Part shown: positions 33,250 through 45,649 of the stretch, in pieces
Layout of the letters: each line of letters begins with the position of its first letter
How positions within the stretch are numbered: position 1 is the first letter of the stretch
Notes under the pieces: generated by a model
Told to the model about the DNA's origin: nothing
Database searches by the model: none
Seen by the model: the letters and a program-made list of their open reading frames with translations, nothing else
Assembly: GCA_027625915.1 (NCBI GenBank)
Contig: JANTQA010000057.1
Location: forward strand, 2,790,001-2,854,000
DNA length: 64,000 nt
Origin: Anaeramoeba flamelloides
Taxonomy: Eukaryota > Metamonada > Anaeramoebidae
Direction: 5' to 3'
Translations under genes and position numbers: made by a program

Positions 33250-33799
33250 TTCATTATATTAATTAATACTGGTGATATCACCTATTTTACTCTCAAATTC
33301 CCGAAATTAAAATTTAACCCCGAGGTAAATTAACATTTCTTCAAAAGTAAATATATTTTATTAAGGGAGTAGCTATACCATAAGACATGATAAAAATTTG
33401 AGAGAGGTGAGATAAGAGAATTTTATTAAAATTGCATGTGATCCTAGATACTCTAAAATTTTTTTAAAAAATTATTTGTTAATTTTTTTTAGTAATGTTA
33501 AACAATTAAAAAAAAGAGAATATATTGATAAAATAAGTTTAATTTTTTTTTTATTTAAATAAACCTAATTCTAAAAATTTGGGTACAGTTTAAACAGTTG
33601 TGAGATTAGTAATACCAAACTTTACATTCAATTTGTTAATAATTTTGACTTTACAAACTATTTCATTTTTTTTTTTTTTTTTTTTTTTATTTTCATTTCT
33701 TTTTTTCGAGTTACGAAATCTGTTTTAATTAGATATGGATTTTTTTTTTCGATGGTTGATAGAATGTTAATTTATGTTTCTTAAATTGAAAAATTACAT
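33250..33799. other. AT-rich spacer
   Basis: Nothing recognised apart from a T-run at 33669-33688. Confidence 0.4.
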
Positions 33800-33989
33800 A
33801 AACCCCCTTTCAAAATCATTGTCCCATTAAAAATCAAATTTTAAAATAAAATATTTTTAATAATTAAAGTTATCAATTATAATATAAAAATTTCAATTTT
33901 AATATTCAGCTCTATACTCAAGAGGTTTTTATTTTTTGTCTAAAAATAAAAGAAAAAAAATAAAAAAAGCTATTAAAAAAAATTGGGGT

Positions 33990-34265
33990 ATTTATTGTGA
34001 AAGAAGTATTATATAAAAAATAGAAAATTTAAAAAATTAATAAAACCCATTTTATCGATTCTCCTTCGATTTGAATAACGAAATCTAATCTCTTTTTCAT
34101 ATTTGAAACTATTTTTTCATTAATCAATCTGTTACTTCTTTGCAATTTTTCATTTTCATTTTCGATTTTAACAAAACACTACGGAAAAAATAAAAAAGAG
34201 AAAAAATGATTTATTTTCAAACTTTTCATTGTGAGGGAAAAAAATTCAAAAAGATACAAAAGTAA
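33990..34265 (-). mobile_element. Tc1/mariner transposase C-terminal remnant
   Basis: On the minus strand one frame reads NRLINEKIVSNMKKRLDFVI then QIEGESIKWVLLI, the usual Tc1/mariner C-terminus (W..I..e....L..SM..R...VI...G). It aligns in inverted orientation with the right end of the window (63725-64000) over about 275 bp. It lies inside the repeat shared with 17500-17720. The DDE core is missing. Confidence 0.55.
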
Positions 34266-34330
34266 TTCGAAATTAAAATATAAAATGGGCGATTTATTAT
34301 GAATTTTAGTTTACAATTGGTCCAATTGTA

Positions 34331-35834
34331 TCCTATCATTTGATCGATCAACAACTGTTGGTTTAATTTTAAAAAATTTAACAATACATTTTTTCTGTAG
34401 CTTGTTTCATTATTTTGGACAAACTGTTTTTTTTTTTTTTTTTTTGTTATTGATTTCTTTTATTCGGATGAAAATTATGACTTAAAAAACATTAATACGT
34501 TGATTACTTAAATGTGATTTAATATTACCTTTGGAAAAATACAATATATTGAGTTTTCGTTTTCGTATTTTTGATTTTAAATGTGTCCAATTTTTGGAAT
34601 GGGGTTCAGTTTTTTTTTTTTTGGGATATAATAATTTTAGTTTCTTTGAATAAAAATTATAGTTATTTTGTGGTTTAAAATTTGATTAAATAGAATCATA
34701 TTCATATCTCCAATCCCACCAAATCCAACTATTTAAAATCTTAATTTATAATGGTTTGGAAAAATTATTATTTTTTGGAATCCTTCTAGCTATTTAAGCC
34801 ATCATTCATGTTACCTTTTGTGATTCTCTTGATTGTAATGTTGTTTTTCATTTTAAACAAAACCCATTAATCCGAGATGCTACTAATAAAAAAAATATTT
34901 CTAATTTCTTTTTGTTACCTTGAATTAAAAAAATTCAAAAATGATGAAAAAATAAAAAATGAAATAATTAAATGCCACAATTGAATGTTAAGCTCAGGAC
35001 AAAATATAAGTCATTCAACATTTGAAACACTATTTTAAATAATTCAACTCAACATTCTATTGTGACAATTTCTTTGAGACTTTGTAAAAAAAAATTAAAA
35101 AATCTAATGAATAAAGTACTTTAAATAATAAAAATCAATGTTTTACAACCAGAGTAAGAAATGTTATTTTCTGATCATCTTCAAAATTGCAAAAAAATGA
35201 AAAATTTTCCTTTACCGTGGCTTCTCCCTTAAACTTTCTTTTTATTCTTATTATTTTTTAAAATCATAAATTATAATTTGATTGTTTATATTTCACTATT
35301 AATAATTTGAATACATACAATTAATGAGTGTTTTTTATTTATTTTATTTTTTATTTAAAGACTTTGTCAAAGAACAATTATAGGTAATTTTCAATAACAA
35401 ATTCTTTTAAAAGTTTTTAATCAATTTTTTTTTTTTACTTAACAAGACCTTTTATATCACTGATTATTTTAATAATTATACAAACCCAATAACAAAACAA
35501 ATTTACTACATTGAAATGAATATATTATTAAAAATTAACACATCTGAGACAAATTTAATAGATAAAATTTATTGGATCGCATTATTATTACATATGATAA
35601 ACGCTAATTACCGCTTTATAACAATATCCAAAATTGCCCTTTTTATTAGTAAGGGTTGATAATTTTGTAAAAAAAAAAAATGGTAAAATATTTTTTGAAT
35701 ATAATTTATATTTATTTATTTATTAAATACAAAAAAATAGTACTTTTTCTTTTTAGAAATTCCTGATATTAATTTTGAAAAAAAATCAAAATTACTTAAT
35801 TTTTTTTCAATATTGGAATACTAGAAAAAAAAAT
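34331..35834. other. AT-rich spacer downstream of the Rab gene
   Basis: No supported gene or repeat partner. T-runs at 34429-34445. Confidence 0.45.
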
Positions 35835-36884
35835 TTAGCAACATTTGCTTTTCTTCTTTGGCAAATCTTTTGTTTGATCGCCATCCTTTAAAAGGTTGAT
35901 TGTTTTTCTTTTGTTGAACATTAATTCATCATCTAACCTTTCTTTTGTTTTTTGTATATATTTTTTACAAATATTTTCAAATAACTCCTCGACATTACTC
36001 CCACTTTTCGCACTTGTTTCGAAATACAAACAATTTTTTTTTTTGGCCCATTCTTGTGCTCTTTCAACACTAACTACCCGTTTCGAATCTAAATCAGATT
36101 TATTTCCAATCACAATGGTTAGCAGATCTTTTGGGCCTGATTGAGTAAGCTCATGATACCAATAATTACAAGCGCTGAATGTATCTTCTGCAGTAATATC
36201 AAAACACAGAATGGATATATTTGCATCCCTATAATACAATTTTGCCAGAGATTGAAATTGCTCTTCCCCTGCTGTGTCCTTTTTATGAAATAAAAATTAT
36301 AGAGATATCATCATTAACATTATTAAGTTTATTAAATGAAGATTGTATTATATATATATATAAACTAATTTCAATAATAGAGGGCCCAAAATTTTTTATT
36401 GAAAATTTTTATTATTCGTTAAATAATTAATTCAAATAATATATAAATTATTTATTTGAATGTTATTTCATAATAATTAATAGTAATTGAGATAAAATTA
36501 ATTAAAATTAATATTTTATATTAATATTTTGAATTTTTAAAGATTTTCTCAAAAAAATTTTCAATTGGAAAGAAATTTTAATTTTATATTTTTTTTTCAT
36601 TTTTTTCATTTTTTCTTTTTTATTTTCTTTTTGATTCATTTTCCGATTTTGGATATTGAATTTTTTACTAATATTTTTTACATGTTAGAGAATTATAGAA
36701 ATAATTTAAATGAAAGAGAAATTCGATTAAATATAATACTTTTATATTAAGAGGGGTTAAGTCAAAGAAAAATTGCAGAAAGATTGAATATAACAAGAAA
36801 AAAAGTTAGATATTGGATAAAAAAATTTCAAACAAAAAAGTATTTTACTATTTTTTTCTTTTTTCTTTTTTTTTTTTTTCTTTC

Positions 36885-36926
<42 letters not shown>

Positions 36927-39900
36927 TTTTTTTTAGTACGTTAGAAAATACATATTCAACAGGTCGAAAAAGAAAACAAAACGAGGAAACAAAAATTCTT
37001 ATTGAAAATATTACAAAAGATAATCGTAAAATGAGTTGCAAAAAATTAAAATCTTTTTTATCAAATAACCACAATATAAATCTATCAACAACAACAATTT
37101 ACAATATAAGAAAAGAACTTAAATTTAATTTTTTATTACCAAAAAAAAAAAGAACACTGCTAACAATTAAACAAAAAGAAAAAAGATTAAAATTTGCAAA
37201 AAAATATCTCAACAATCCTATTGATTGGAAGAAAGTGATTTTTACAGATGAAAAATGGTTTTATTTTTCTGGTTTAAAAAGAAAAATTTGGAGACAAACT
37301 GGTGAAAGAGATGGTATGTTTTTTTTTTTTTTTTTTTTTTTTTTAATTCATCTCCTTTTATTGAATATTTAAAATAACAAGTTAAGTCTCTTCATTCAAT
37401 TTTGCAAAAAATTAAAATAAATAAAAAATTTTAAATAATTTTTTTATAATAGATTCAGTTTTTTGAGAGGTTTACTAAATTTATACCAAAAGTAATGTTT
37501 TTTGGTGGAATAAATTATTCATATCAATCAACATTAATAAAGTGTCCAAAAAATAGTAAACTCGGAATCTTATCAAAAAAACATTATTTCCAGAAGTAAA
37601 ATTTTTTCTGGTATGGATAATCTTTTTGGTAAAAAACAATGGATATTGATGCAAGATGGAGCTACTTCGCATACATCAATATCAACAAAAAGAGTATCTG
37701 AAAAAGAAATATAATGTTTTAAAAAAATGGCCACCCAACTCACCGGATTTAAATCCAATTGAACATTTATGGGGGATTATGGACAAAAAAATAAGTGACG
37801 AGACACCTAAAACAAAAAAACCAATTAATTAAAAAAATGTAGACAAGTTTGGAAGAATATTGAATGGGAAATAATAGAAAATCTTTGCAATTCAATGGAA
37901 AAAAGATTAAGATTGGTAATAGAATTAAAAGGGGAATGCATTAATGGCTTTTATTAATTGGAAAAAAATTACAAAAAAGAAGGGACAAAAAAAAAATTTT
38001 ATTTTTAAAGAAAATTTTTTTTTATTTTTTATAAAAAGTTAATTCGAAATAAATAAAAACTCAACAAATATAATTTAGATTATTTAATTTTTATTTTAAT
38101 TGTTTTAAATATTCGTTAATCTATTATTATTTTTTTTATTATTATTTTGTGGGCCCCACTTTTTTGAATCTAGTTTTTATATATATATATATATAAACCC
38201 CAATTCAAAATTTTTAAAACACCAAAATTCGATTTGTGAAAAAAAAAAACTTATTTAATCAATTCTAGAAGAAATACCAAATTAGAATCATTCACTAATT
38301 GAAATGTTAACACTTCTTTATAAATTACAATACTCCTAAAACAATAAATAAATAATTATCAATATAAATAAATCATGGGTGTGTTAAAAATTTTGGAGAG
38401 AGCAAAACAAAAAAATACCTTGATAAATTTGTTTAAAATTTATTAGTAATATTATTGGATCAAATGGTTAGATACTACCAACTAATTTTATTTGAGTTCT
38501 TCTATTTGGAACAACTCAACTTTAACCTAATATCAATCCTTCAAAAAAATTTTGATCCAACGAAACAAATTACGTAATTCAAACAATGAAATGAAAACAA
38601 AAACTAAAAGATGAAAAAATGATTTTCATATTTTACAAAAATCAAAATTATCTTCAATTTCAATGAAATTGTATTATTCTGATTGTTTGGAACGTTTTAG
38701 CTGTGTGGGGAATTTTGGATTTTTAGTTTATATGTATCACTTAGCACCCCAAATATACTAAAAACATTTCAAACAAAAATTTTAATTTGAAATGTTATCA
38801 AAGGATTATAAGATATAGAATTAATAAACAATTATCTTTGAAAGAAAATTTTATAATTAAAAATTGATTAGTTACTTACAATAAAAAAATAACTTGAAAA
38901 AAATTTTTCAACATTGGTAAATTTTTTTTTGGTTATTTTGATTTTATTATTTTTTCCAAATTTTGTCAAAATATTTTTTTTTTTTTTTTTTGAAAAGTTT
39001 GTCTATACATAAAAAACCTCTAAGTTTTAACATTTAAAACACATCATACTTTACTTGAAATTTTTTTGGGGACCTTTGTACCCCAAAATTGTCTAAAATG
39101 CTTGATTAAATAATTTATTCATTACCAATTATATTTTTGACATCACATGGAAAATTTATTTTATCTATTGATTACCATTCAACAACAATATCTATATTTG
39201 ATTCTAAATAATTTAAAAAAAAAAAAAAATATAAATTAGATTTGAATAAAAAAAAAGATTTTTTCATTGCAAAATTTGGAAATTTTTTCAACAAGAATTT
39301 TTTTCAATTTTAAATAATTTGGCCATAAGTTCGGGTCAGATTAATAATTGATTTTTTTTTTTTATTTTTTACAATTTTTTAATTTTTGACTTTTTAAAAT
39401 CTAGACATAAAATAAACAATATTATTGAATTAGAGACCATATATCAAAACTTATTTTACAAGAACTGGATTAATTTAGAAAGGAAAAATTCAAATTTCGC
39501 AAATATATTATCCAAATTTTTATCAATAACAAAATACAATAAAAAAAAATTTGTTTCGGAGATTCTTTTATTATCTTGGAATAATATTTAAAAGTTATTT
39601 TTTTATTTTTTTTTTAAATTTAGAGCAAATTATTTTATCCATTAAAAAGTAATTTATATTTGTTTTATTCCAATTTAATAAATGAAATTATTTTGCATTT
39701 TTTTTTTTTTGTTTTGTTTTTCAATTATTTCCTATTGCTTAAATCAAAGTTTTAGAAAATTAATCATATTAAATATTTAATTTTGGGCTAAAGAAATGAA
39801 TTTCATTTTTCTCTTGATTGGATATTTATTGAAATTTTTTCTAAAAAAAAAATCAATTTTTTAGAGTAATTTATTTTTTTATTTATTTTTTTTATCATAA

Positions 39901-40229
39901 AATTAGCAATATTGTTTGATTATTATTAATAATAAATCAACGTGTTGAGTTTTGAATTACTATTACTTTAATAAAATTTATGATTTAAAAAATTAAAATA
40001 AAAATAAAAATCTTTAATAAAAATGTAAAAATGAATAATTATTATTTTTTTTTCCAATTTCGAAAAAAAAATCAATAACTTGGTAACTTTATCTTTGAAT
40101 TATTTTGACTTTTTATTATAATCCAAATCTGGATTAAAGAAAAATAAGAAAATTAATATATTAGTACATCGATATCATTTTAAATCTTTTTTTAAAAACT
40201 TGATGAAATTTAGGCAAATCCAGGGTGCT

Positions 40230-40260
<31 letters not shown>

Positions 40261-42776
40261 TAATAATAATTGGAAAATTATTTTGAAGTTGTGTGTATTT
40301 TGGAACGTCTGAAAAGCGTGAAACACTGATTCCCGTTGAATAAGATTTTTTGAGTTATTTTAAAACCCGAGAAGAAAAATTTCAATAAAAAAAAGATTAT
40401 TTCGATTTATAGTCATTTTTAAAAAAGAGATATCTTTTTTATTATGATTTTGTCAGAATTAATATTTTTTTATAGTTTTCAATTTTGAGAAAGTGATTTT
40501 TTTTAATAAAATGTTTTTCCTTCACACCTCAGCCTGTATATCACATTTAAAGCGAGTACTCACTTTATTAAAATAGAAAACTTTCAAAAACTTTCAATTC
40601 TGAAACAGTTTTCACCTTTTTTAAAATAAAAAACTTTAAGGGGGCAGTATTTTTTATAAATAAAATGAAATCCAAAGGAGATCTAAAAAAATTTTTTTTT
40701 TGTAATTTGTTTTTCGGCTTCTGAAATGGATGAGTTAAAATCATCTAAAAACTATATATTAATTTGAGTCTCTTTTTTGAGATCCAAAATTCGCATGTTT
40801 CCAATATAAAATCATAAAAAGTAATCATATTATTTTTATTAACAATTAAGTTAATTCTTAAAAATGGGAAAACATATTTTTTTCGTTTTATTTTGGAAAG
40901 TCTTGATTTTGAAAGAAAATTTTTTATTTTGTTATTATTTTTGTTAATTTTTTATTTCAATTCAAATATCAGCCAATAAAATTAATTGTGGTGATTTAAT
41001 AAATGAATATTTGACAGAAGTTTAACAAAAGTTTCTCAATTAAATTGAGATCGATTAAACAATTTTTTTTTATTCTTTAAGGTTTTAAAAAAGTTATTTC
41101 TGGGTTTTCAAAAATTAAAAACAATTGTTAAAAGAATTTTAAAATTTTGGAAAATTTTTTTAACAAATTGTTTGGTCTTATACACAAGAATCCTTATAAC
41201 AATTTAAATCATTTTTGTCAGAAAAAAATATGATTTTAAATTTTGAAGATAAAATTAACTAATTCCCAAATATCTTCAAGAAAATTTTATTTTGAAAAAT
41301 CCAATTTAATACAAAAACAAAATTTGAAAGTAAAAATTTTAAATTACTTTAAAACTTTAATATTTATAACCATCTTCCTTAAAACAATACAATTATTTTT
41401 CAATCAGTTTAATATATCATTTTTTTTTAGTTAACCAAAAGAATTATCTCAAAAAAGAAAAAAAATTCTTTTATTAATATTACTGGTAACAAAGACTTGT
41501 TATAGTATAATAATGATCAAAATTGAAATAAACGGGGTAAAAATTAGATAAAATGTGAGAAATAAAATGAATTTAAATTTTTTCTTTTTCAGAAAAAATG
41601 GAAAAAAAAAAATGATCTCACAAAAAAATATTCTTTTTTGGGTTTCTTGGTCGATCAGAAATTTTTGATACTTGGGATCTACAATATTTGTAAGTAGAGA
41701 ATATCACCGATGACATATATAAAAATTTTGCCTGGTTGTCGTAGAGTACTGATCTCTTAAAAAAGTTTTAATTCTGTCAAAACCATGATAAAAAAAAATA
41801 CTCACTTTTTAAAAATAAGTGAATTGTAATTTTCCAATAATAAATGAACAGTTTTCTTTCAAGTTCATCAAAATATTCTCATTAATTATTAGTTGAAAAT
41901 TTACAAAAGATCTTCAAAAAATCTATTGAAAACGAAAATCAAATGTCTCGTTAATTGAGCCCTTACTTATTTATTGAACTTTGAGTGCCAATTTTAAATT
42001 TTTATACTGGATTTGAATCGAAAAGTATTTTTTTAGAAAAGAAATAGGCATTTGTTTGTTTTGGAAATTTACAAGAATTGGATCAAAATTAAAGTAATTC
42101 AAAAAATAAAAATGTTAGAAAGTAATTGTTAATTAGAGAAATGGATTTTGAAAAAAGGTTTTACAAAAAAAAATGAATGTTTAAAATTAAGCCAAATTGC
42201 TTATCAGTTATAAAAGTATGACAAAACTGGTTTTAAAAAAGTCCTGAAAATACACCTACTGTAGTTTGCCAACGAGTTGTAGTCAATAATAAGGAAAAAG
42301 TTTTTGTATCACTTTTTGAAAATAACCCAACGATGGTTTGTTGAACAATAAAAAAAAAATTTTTTTCGCTAACAAAAGCACCAACCAGATTTTCTTGCAA
42401 TTAACCAAAAAAATCTTTAGGGTAATTTTAAAAGACAAAATTTTCGATGAAGTCATGTTGGGTTTTTAATTATGAAGCCAAAAGGAATTTTTCCAAATTC
42501 AACTTTTTAAATCGGGACTAAAAAAAAAAAGAATACAAAAAAGAAAAAACAAAATAATACCCAAATGTTGAGTGTTAAAGTGTAGTCATTAAAAGTTACT
42601 CTTTTAACACAAAAAGAACTTCCTATTGTTGGTCGTTGGCTTAAGTTAAATACACCTTTCGTGAATCGAAGTGCAATCGAAGTTTTACCAACACCTGTTG
42701 AACCAAGAAGAACAATTTTGATTTGTTGGTTGTTTTCTTCTTCGTCTTCACTTGAAAAAGAACTTAAACTGGACAT
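35835..42776 (-). CDS. Rab5/Rab22-like small GTPase, two exons split by a 6.3-kb intron
   Basis: Exon 1 (42776-42561) gives 72 residues ending LTLNIW; exon 2 (36278-35835) begins DTAGEEQF. Both sides are phase 0 (donor TGG/GTATTA, acceptor AAAAG/GAC), giving 219 residues. An acidic Ser-rich N-terminus (1-18), P-loop GSTGVGKT (25-32), switch I Thr50 in RPTIGSSF, G3 DTAGEE (73-78), GNKSD (130-134), ETSAK (159-163) and a C-terminal KKKSKCC for double geranylgeranylation. TIGSSF and SLAKLYYRDA are closest to the Rab5/21/22 group, so endosomal traffic is the likely role. The catalytic Gln (Ras Gln61) is Glu77, which should lower intrinsic GTP hydrolysis. The intron carries a Tc1/mariner element, two MITEs and a 1.1-kb repeat. 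Confidence 0.9.
36362..38178 (+). mobile_element. Tc1/mariner transposon, defective, in a (TA)n tract
   Basis: The ends are AAACTAATTTCAATAATAGA then GGGCCC and, inverted, AAACTAGATTCAAAAAAGTG then GGGCCC, with (TA)n outside both. The transposase on the plus strand starts near 36682 (MLENYRNNLNEREI) and has an in-frame TAA just before an HTH, EGLSQRKIAERLNITRKKVR (36751-36810). First catalytic Asp in VIFTDEKWFYF (about 37228-37260), second in MQDGATSH (37649-37672), Glu in SPDLNPIEHLWG (37740-37775), then WKNIEWEIIENLCNSMEKRL at the C-terminus. Two T-rich blocks (36839-36934 and 37315-37451) have GT and AG ends, like introns. Several frame breaks in the second half, so inactive. It lies in the Rab intron, antisense to the gene. 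Confidence 0.85.
38195..38729 (+). mobile_element. 540-bp MITE, copy 3, in the Rab intron
   Basis: Left end AAACCCCAATTCAAAATTT after (TA)n, right end GGATTTTTAGTTTA before TATGTAT. Aligns end to end with 29600-30138. It sits directly between the Tc1/mariner element and the 1493-bp element, so all three share one former TA tract. Confidence 0.75.
38740..40232 (-). mobile_element. 1493-bp non-autonomous element, copy 2, in the Rab intron
   Basis: Inverted relative to 12566-14058, with the same terminal CTTAGCACCCC and GGGTGCTAAG; (TA)n follows at 40236-40260. Same length as copy 1 by my end calls, with many substitutions and different homopolymer lengths. No ORF. Confidence 0.75.
40660..41720 (+). 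repeat. 1.1-kb direct repeat, copy 1
   Basis: Closely similar to 51385-52560 in the same orientation; both contain TTAATTTGAGTCTCTTTTTT, CCAAAATTCGCATGTTTCCA, and near the end TTGTAAGTAGAGAA. It lies in the Rab intron. No credible ORF and termini not defined. Confidence 0.7.
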
Positions 42777-42779
42777 TGG

Positions 42780-44060
42780 TCTGGAGAAATAACTCTTGTA
42801 AATGATTTGAAAAAACCAAAAAAAATGAAAATAAATGGTCTTAAAAATTTTTTGACTTCATTCTAAAAACACCAATATTTGTCAAAAATACCCACACAAA
42901 TTAATTATTATTAAACTCAATTTTTCTCAACTCAAGGCTGAAAAAAAATAGTTCACATAAAATTGAATTTTCATTTTTTTAAACAAGAAATTTTAATCAA
43001 ATAATTATCCTTTTTCACACTTTAATTCCGGTCAAAAAAAAAAACCTGTTAGCTGTATAAATTTGAATTTCAATTGCAAATCTCACACAACAAATTTTTA
43101 TAATCTCAAATTTGTAATGCATAAAACAAAATCTGAAATTGTAACTCAATACTCAGTGAAAAAAGAATTTTTGTTTTACTTGTACTTTGTTTTAAAGAAC
43201 TTTTTATGAGTCTAGAAAAATACCTACTAAGAAAAGTATTTTGAATCAGCTATCTTATTTTTCAAATACAATAATTTTTTTTGACTTTTCAAAGTTATAT
43301 TTTTTTTTTCTAACAACGATCTTTTTCAATGGAAAATCTTCTTAGAAACCAAAAATTGTCAAAAAGATATTTTTTGAAAAGCTAAAGTTATATAATTCAA
43401 AGAAGGAGTGATTTAAAAATACCTTTTAGCAATGAAAGACAATTCTAAATTCGACCAAAATCATACAAGTTATTAATTTTTCATTACCTTTCCTGAAAAC
43501 AATTGTCAAATGAAAAAAAAAGAGTCAAAATGATTCGAATTGTAAAAGTGAATAAATGTTATCATTTCCCAATATTATTTTTTAACATCCTTTTTTCTTC
43601 ATTTTCAAACAAAGAACAATCAAAAAATTAGGTTGAGTATTGGAAACAAAATATAATTCAAAACATTTCATAAAACCAAAATTTAATTCTATTCAATAAC
43701 AAAATTTGATTTTTTGATTCTAAAAATTTGTAAAAAGTGATTGTTTTTGATTTTTTGATGGTACGATTTTTCAATTCAGGTGAAATTGGCCACAAGTTTT
43801 TTAACAATAGATATTAATACAGTTCGTTGAATTGCAGTTTGAGAGATCTTGATTAATCTTTGAACAATAAGTCAAAAAATAATTAAAAAAATTATCATTT
43901 CTATACCAGTTTATTATAAAAACCATATGACAATTATAACCGATTTGTATATTTTTTTCAGGAATTTTATATATTTTGATTTTATTTTTAGGAACAAATA
44001 AATTTTAAATGGTTTCTGTCAGGCTAAATACTATTTTTTTGAAATTAATAAGTATGTTAT
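42780..44060. other. upstream region of the Rab gene, AT-rich
   Basis: No supported gene. A minus-strand frame at 43770-43860 reading ISQTAIQRTVLISIVKKLVA faintly resembles a Tc1 helix-turn-helix, too weak to call. Confidence 0.35.
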
Positions 44061-44064
44061 TACT

Positions 44065-44244
44065 ATGAATTGTAAAAAAAAAAAGGAACAAACTTTTTAT
44101 TCAGCTTTCAAAAAAAAAAAAAATATACCCCCAGAATTAAAATGCATCATCAAAGTTTCCAATTCTTATATTAGTCAAATGGATAAATTAAAACCAAAAC
44201 ATCTATCCCTAATTAAAAATTTGAAAAGGAGGGCTGATTTATAA
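44065..44244 (+). CDS. small ORF, 59 aa, unrecognised
   Basis: ATG-initiated: MNCKKKKEQTFYSAFKKKKN, then IPPELKCIIKVSNSYISQMD and KLKPKHLSLIKNLKRRADL, TAA. Protein-like second half; basic. Could be an exon or a relic of a mobile-element gene. Confidence 0.3.
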   Translation: MNCKKKKEQTFYSAFKKKKNIPPELKCIIKVSNSYISQMDKLKPKHLSLIKNLKRRADL

Positions 44245-44752
44245 ATCTTTTTTTGGAAAGCTGAATGAAAATTTTGGTCTGATTATTTTACAACCAATAA
44301 TATATTTCAAAATTCATATTTTGGAGAGTTAATTGTATTTTTTTTTTTTTTTTTTTGATAGAAATAATGTTTCAACAAGGATTTTTAAACAAAAAATTAC
44401 TAAAAATTTTTTATTTTAAAAAAAGAAAATTAAATTTTAAGTGAACTTGGTTTTTTATTGAAAAGATATATTAGCATAAGGATTACAACTTCATAAACAG
44501 TGAAATTTTGAGAACATTTTCTTTTGAAATAAGATATATACATTTTCATCATGTTGAATTTGGTTATGGTTTATTAAATTCTAATTAATGGTGTAATGTA
44601 TTATTTAAATTTTGAACAATTTAATAATTTGTTTTTTGTAAAATATTAAATATAAAATATAAAATACTAACCATTACCAAAAACTAATGCTAATGTCAAA
44701 TCTAAAAAAAAATGGAAAAGTTAAAAACCTGGAAGTTAATTATTTTTGATTA

Positions 44753-45211
44753 CTGTTGAGAGAAAAATGTTGGACACATAAAAATGGTTGGACACCATTT
44801 TTAATTGGGAACATTACTAAAAATGATTTTTAATTTCAATCGTTTGTGAAATAACTAAAGAAAATAACAATAATCTACTTATTAGAACAACGATTAATAT
44901 AATTCTACTTTTTCGAAACCTTATCTCTTATAATCTAAAGCAAGTTTAAAAATTACCATTTTCAGAATTAATAGTAAACTTTACTAAAACTTGGATTTTT
45001 GTTAAAATAGTATGATCTACTTTAGTTATCAACCATTCAAATGAGTATTCTATACACACCACAGATTAATGAACTTGTAACACATTTAAACCTGGATTTA
45101 TTTAAAATTCGTCTAGTTATCAAAAGGATTTGATTTTCAATTTTACTAATGTTTCCCAATTAAAAATGGTGTTCAGCCATTTTTCTGTTTCCAACATTTT
45201 TCTCTAAGCAG
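44753..45211. mobile_element. foldback MITE, Tc1-like ends
   Basis: The left arm CTGTTGAGAGAAAAATGTTG is mirrored by the right arm, inverted CTGCTTAGAGAAAAATGTTG. Homology extends about 70 bp through ACACCATTTTTAATTGGGAA. 459 bp, TA at the left flank, no ORF. The ends resemble those of Tc1/mariner MITEs. Confidence 0.7.
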
Positions 45212-45473
45212 TTAATTAGAAATAATCGTTAAAATTGAAAAATAATTTCCTTTTTCACATAAATATAGAAATAATTAAAGTATCAATTAACTGTTCCTAT
45301 TGAGATATTATTTAATTATTTTAATCTGCAATTATCAATACTTTGGTTGATATATTAATCAAAAAAAAAAACTAAAAACCCGACTTGTAAAATTCATTTG
45401 TCAACAATCCAATAATTATAAACCAAGTTTATTATTAAATGATAAAATAAAAATCATTTTGATCAATTTAATC

Positions 45474-45499
45474 TATATATATATATATATATATATATT
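45474..45499. repeat. (TA)n microsatellite
   Basis: Thirteen TA-type steps without an adjacent element that I can recognise; an unoccupied tract of the type that hosts insertions elsewhere. Confidence 0.8.
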
Positions 45500-45649
45500 T
45501 ATTTTATAATTAAAGAAAGTAAAAACATCTTTCATTAAAGAAAAAATAAAAAAAAAAAAAAAATAAATTAAAAAAACAAAATCAGAAAAAAAAAAAATTG
45601 AAAATTTTAAATACTAATTGAACTCATCATATCGATAAATATAATCCTG

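Noticed and set aside
42120-42340. Plus-strand fragments reading KNECLKLSQIAYQL and NNKEKVFVSLFENNP, suggestive of a transposase HTH
   Set aside because: Broken frames and no catalytic motif nearby; similarity too short to call an element.
43770-43860. Minus-strand ISQTAIQRTV..IVKKL resembling a Tc1 HTH
   Set aside because: Only about 25 residues, with no supporting terminal repeats.
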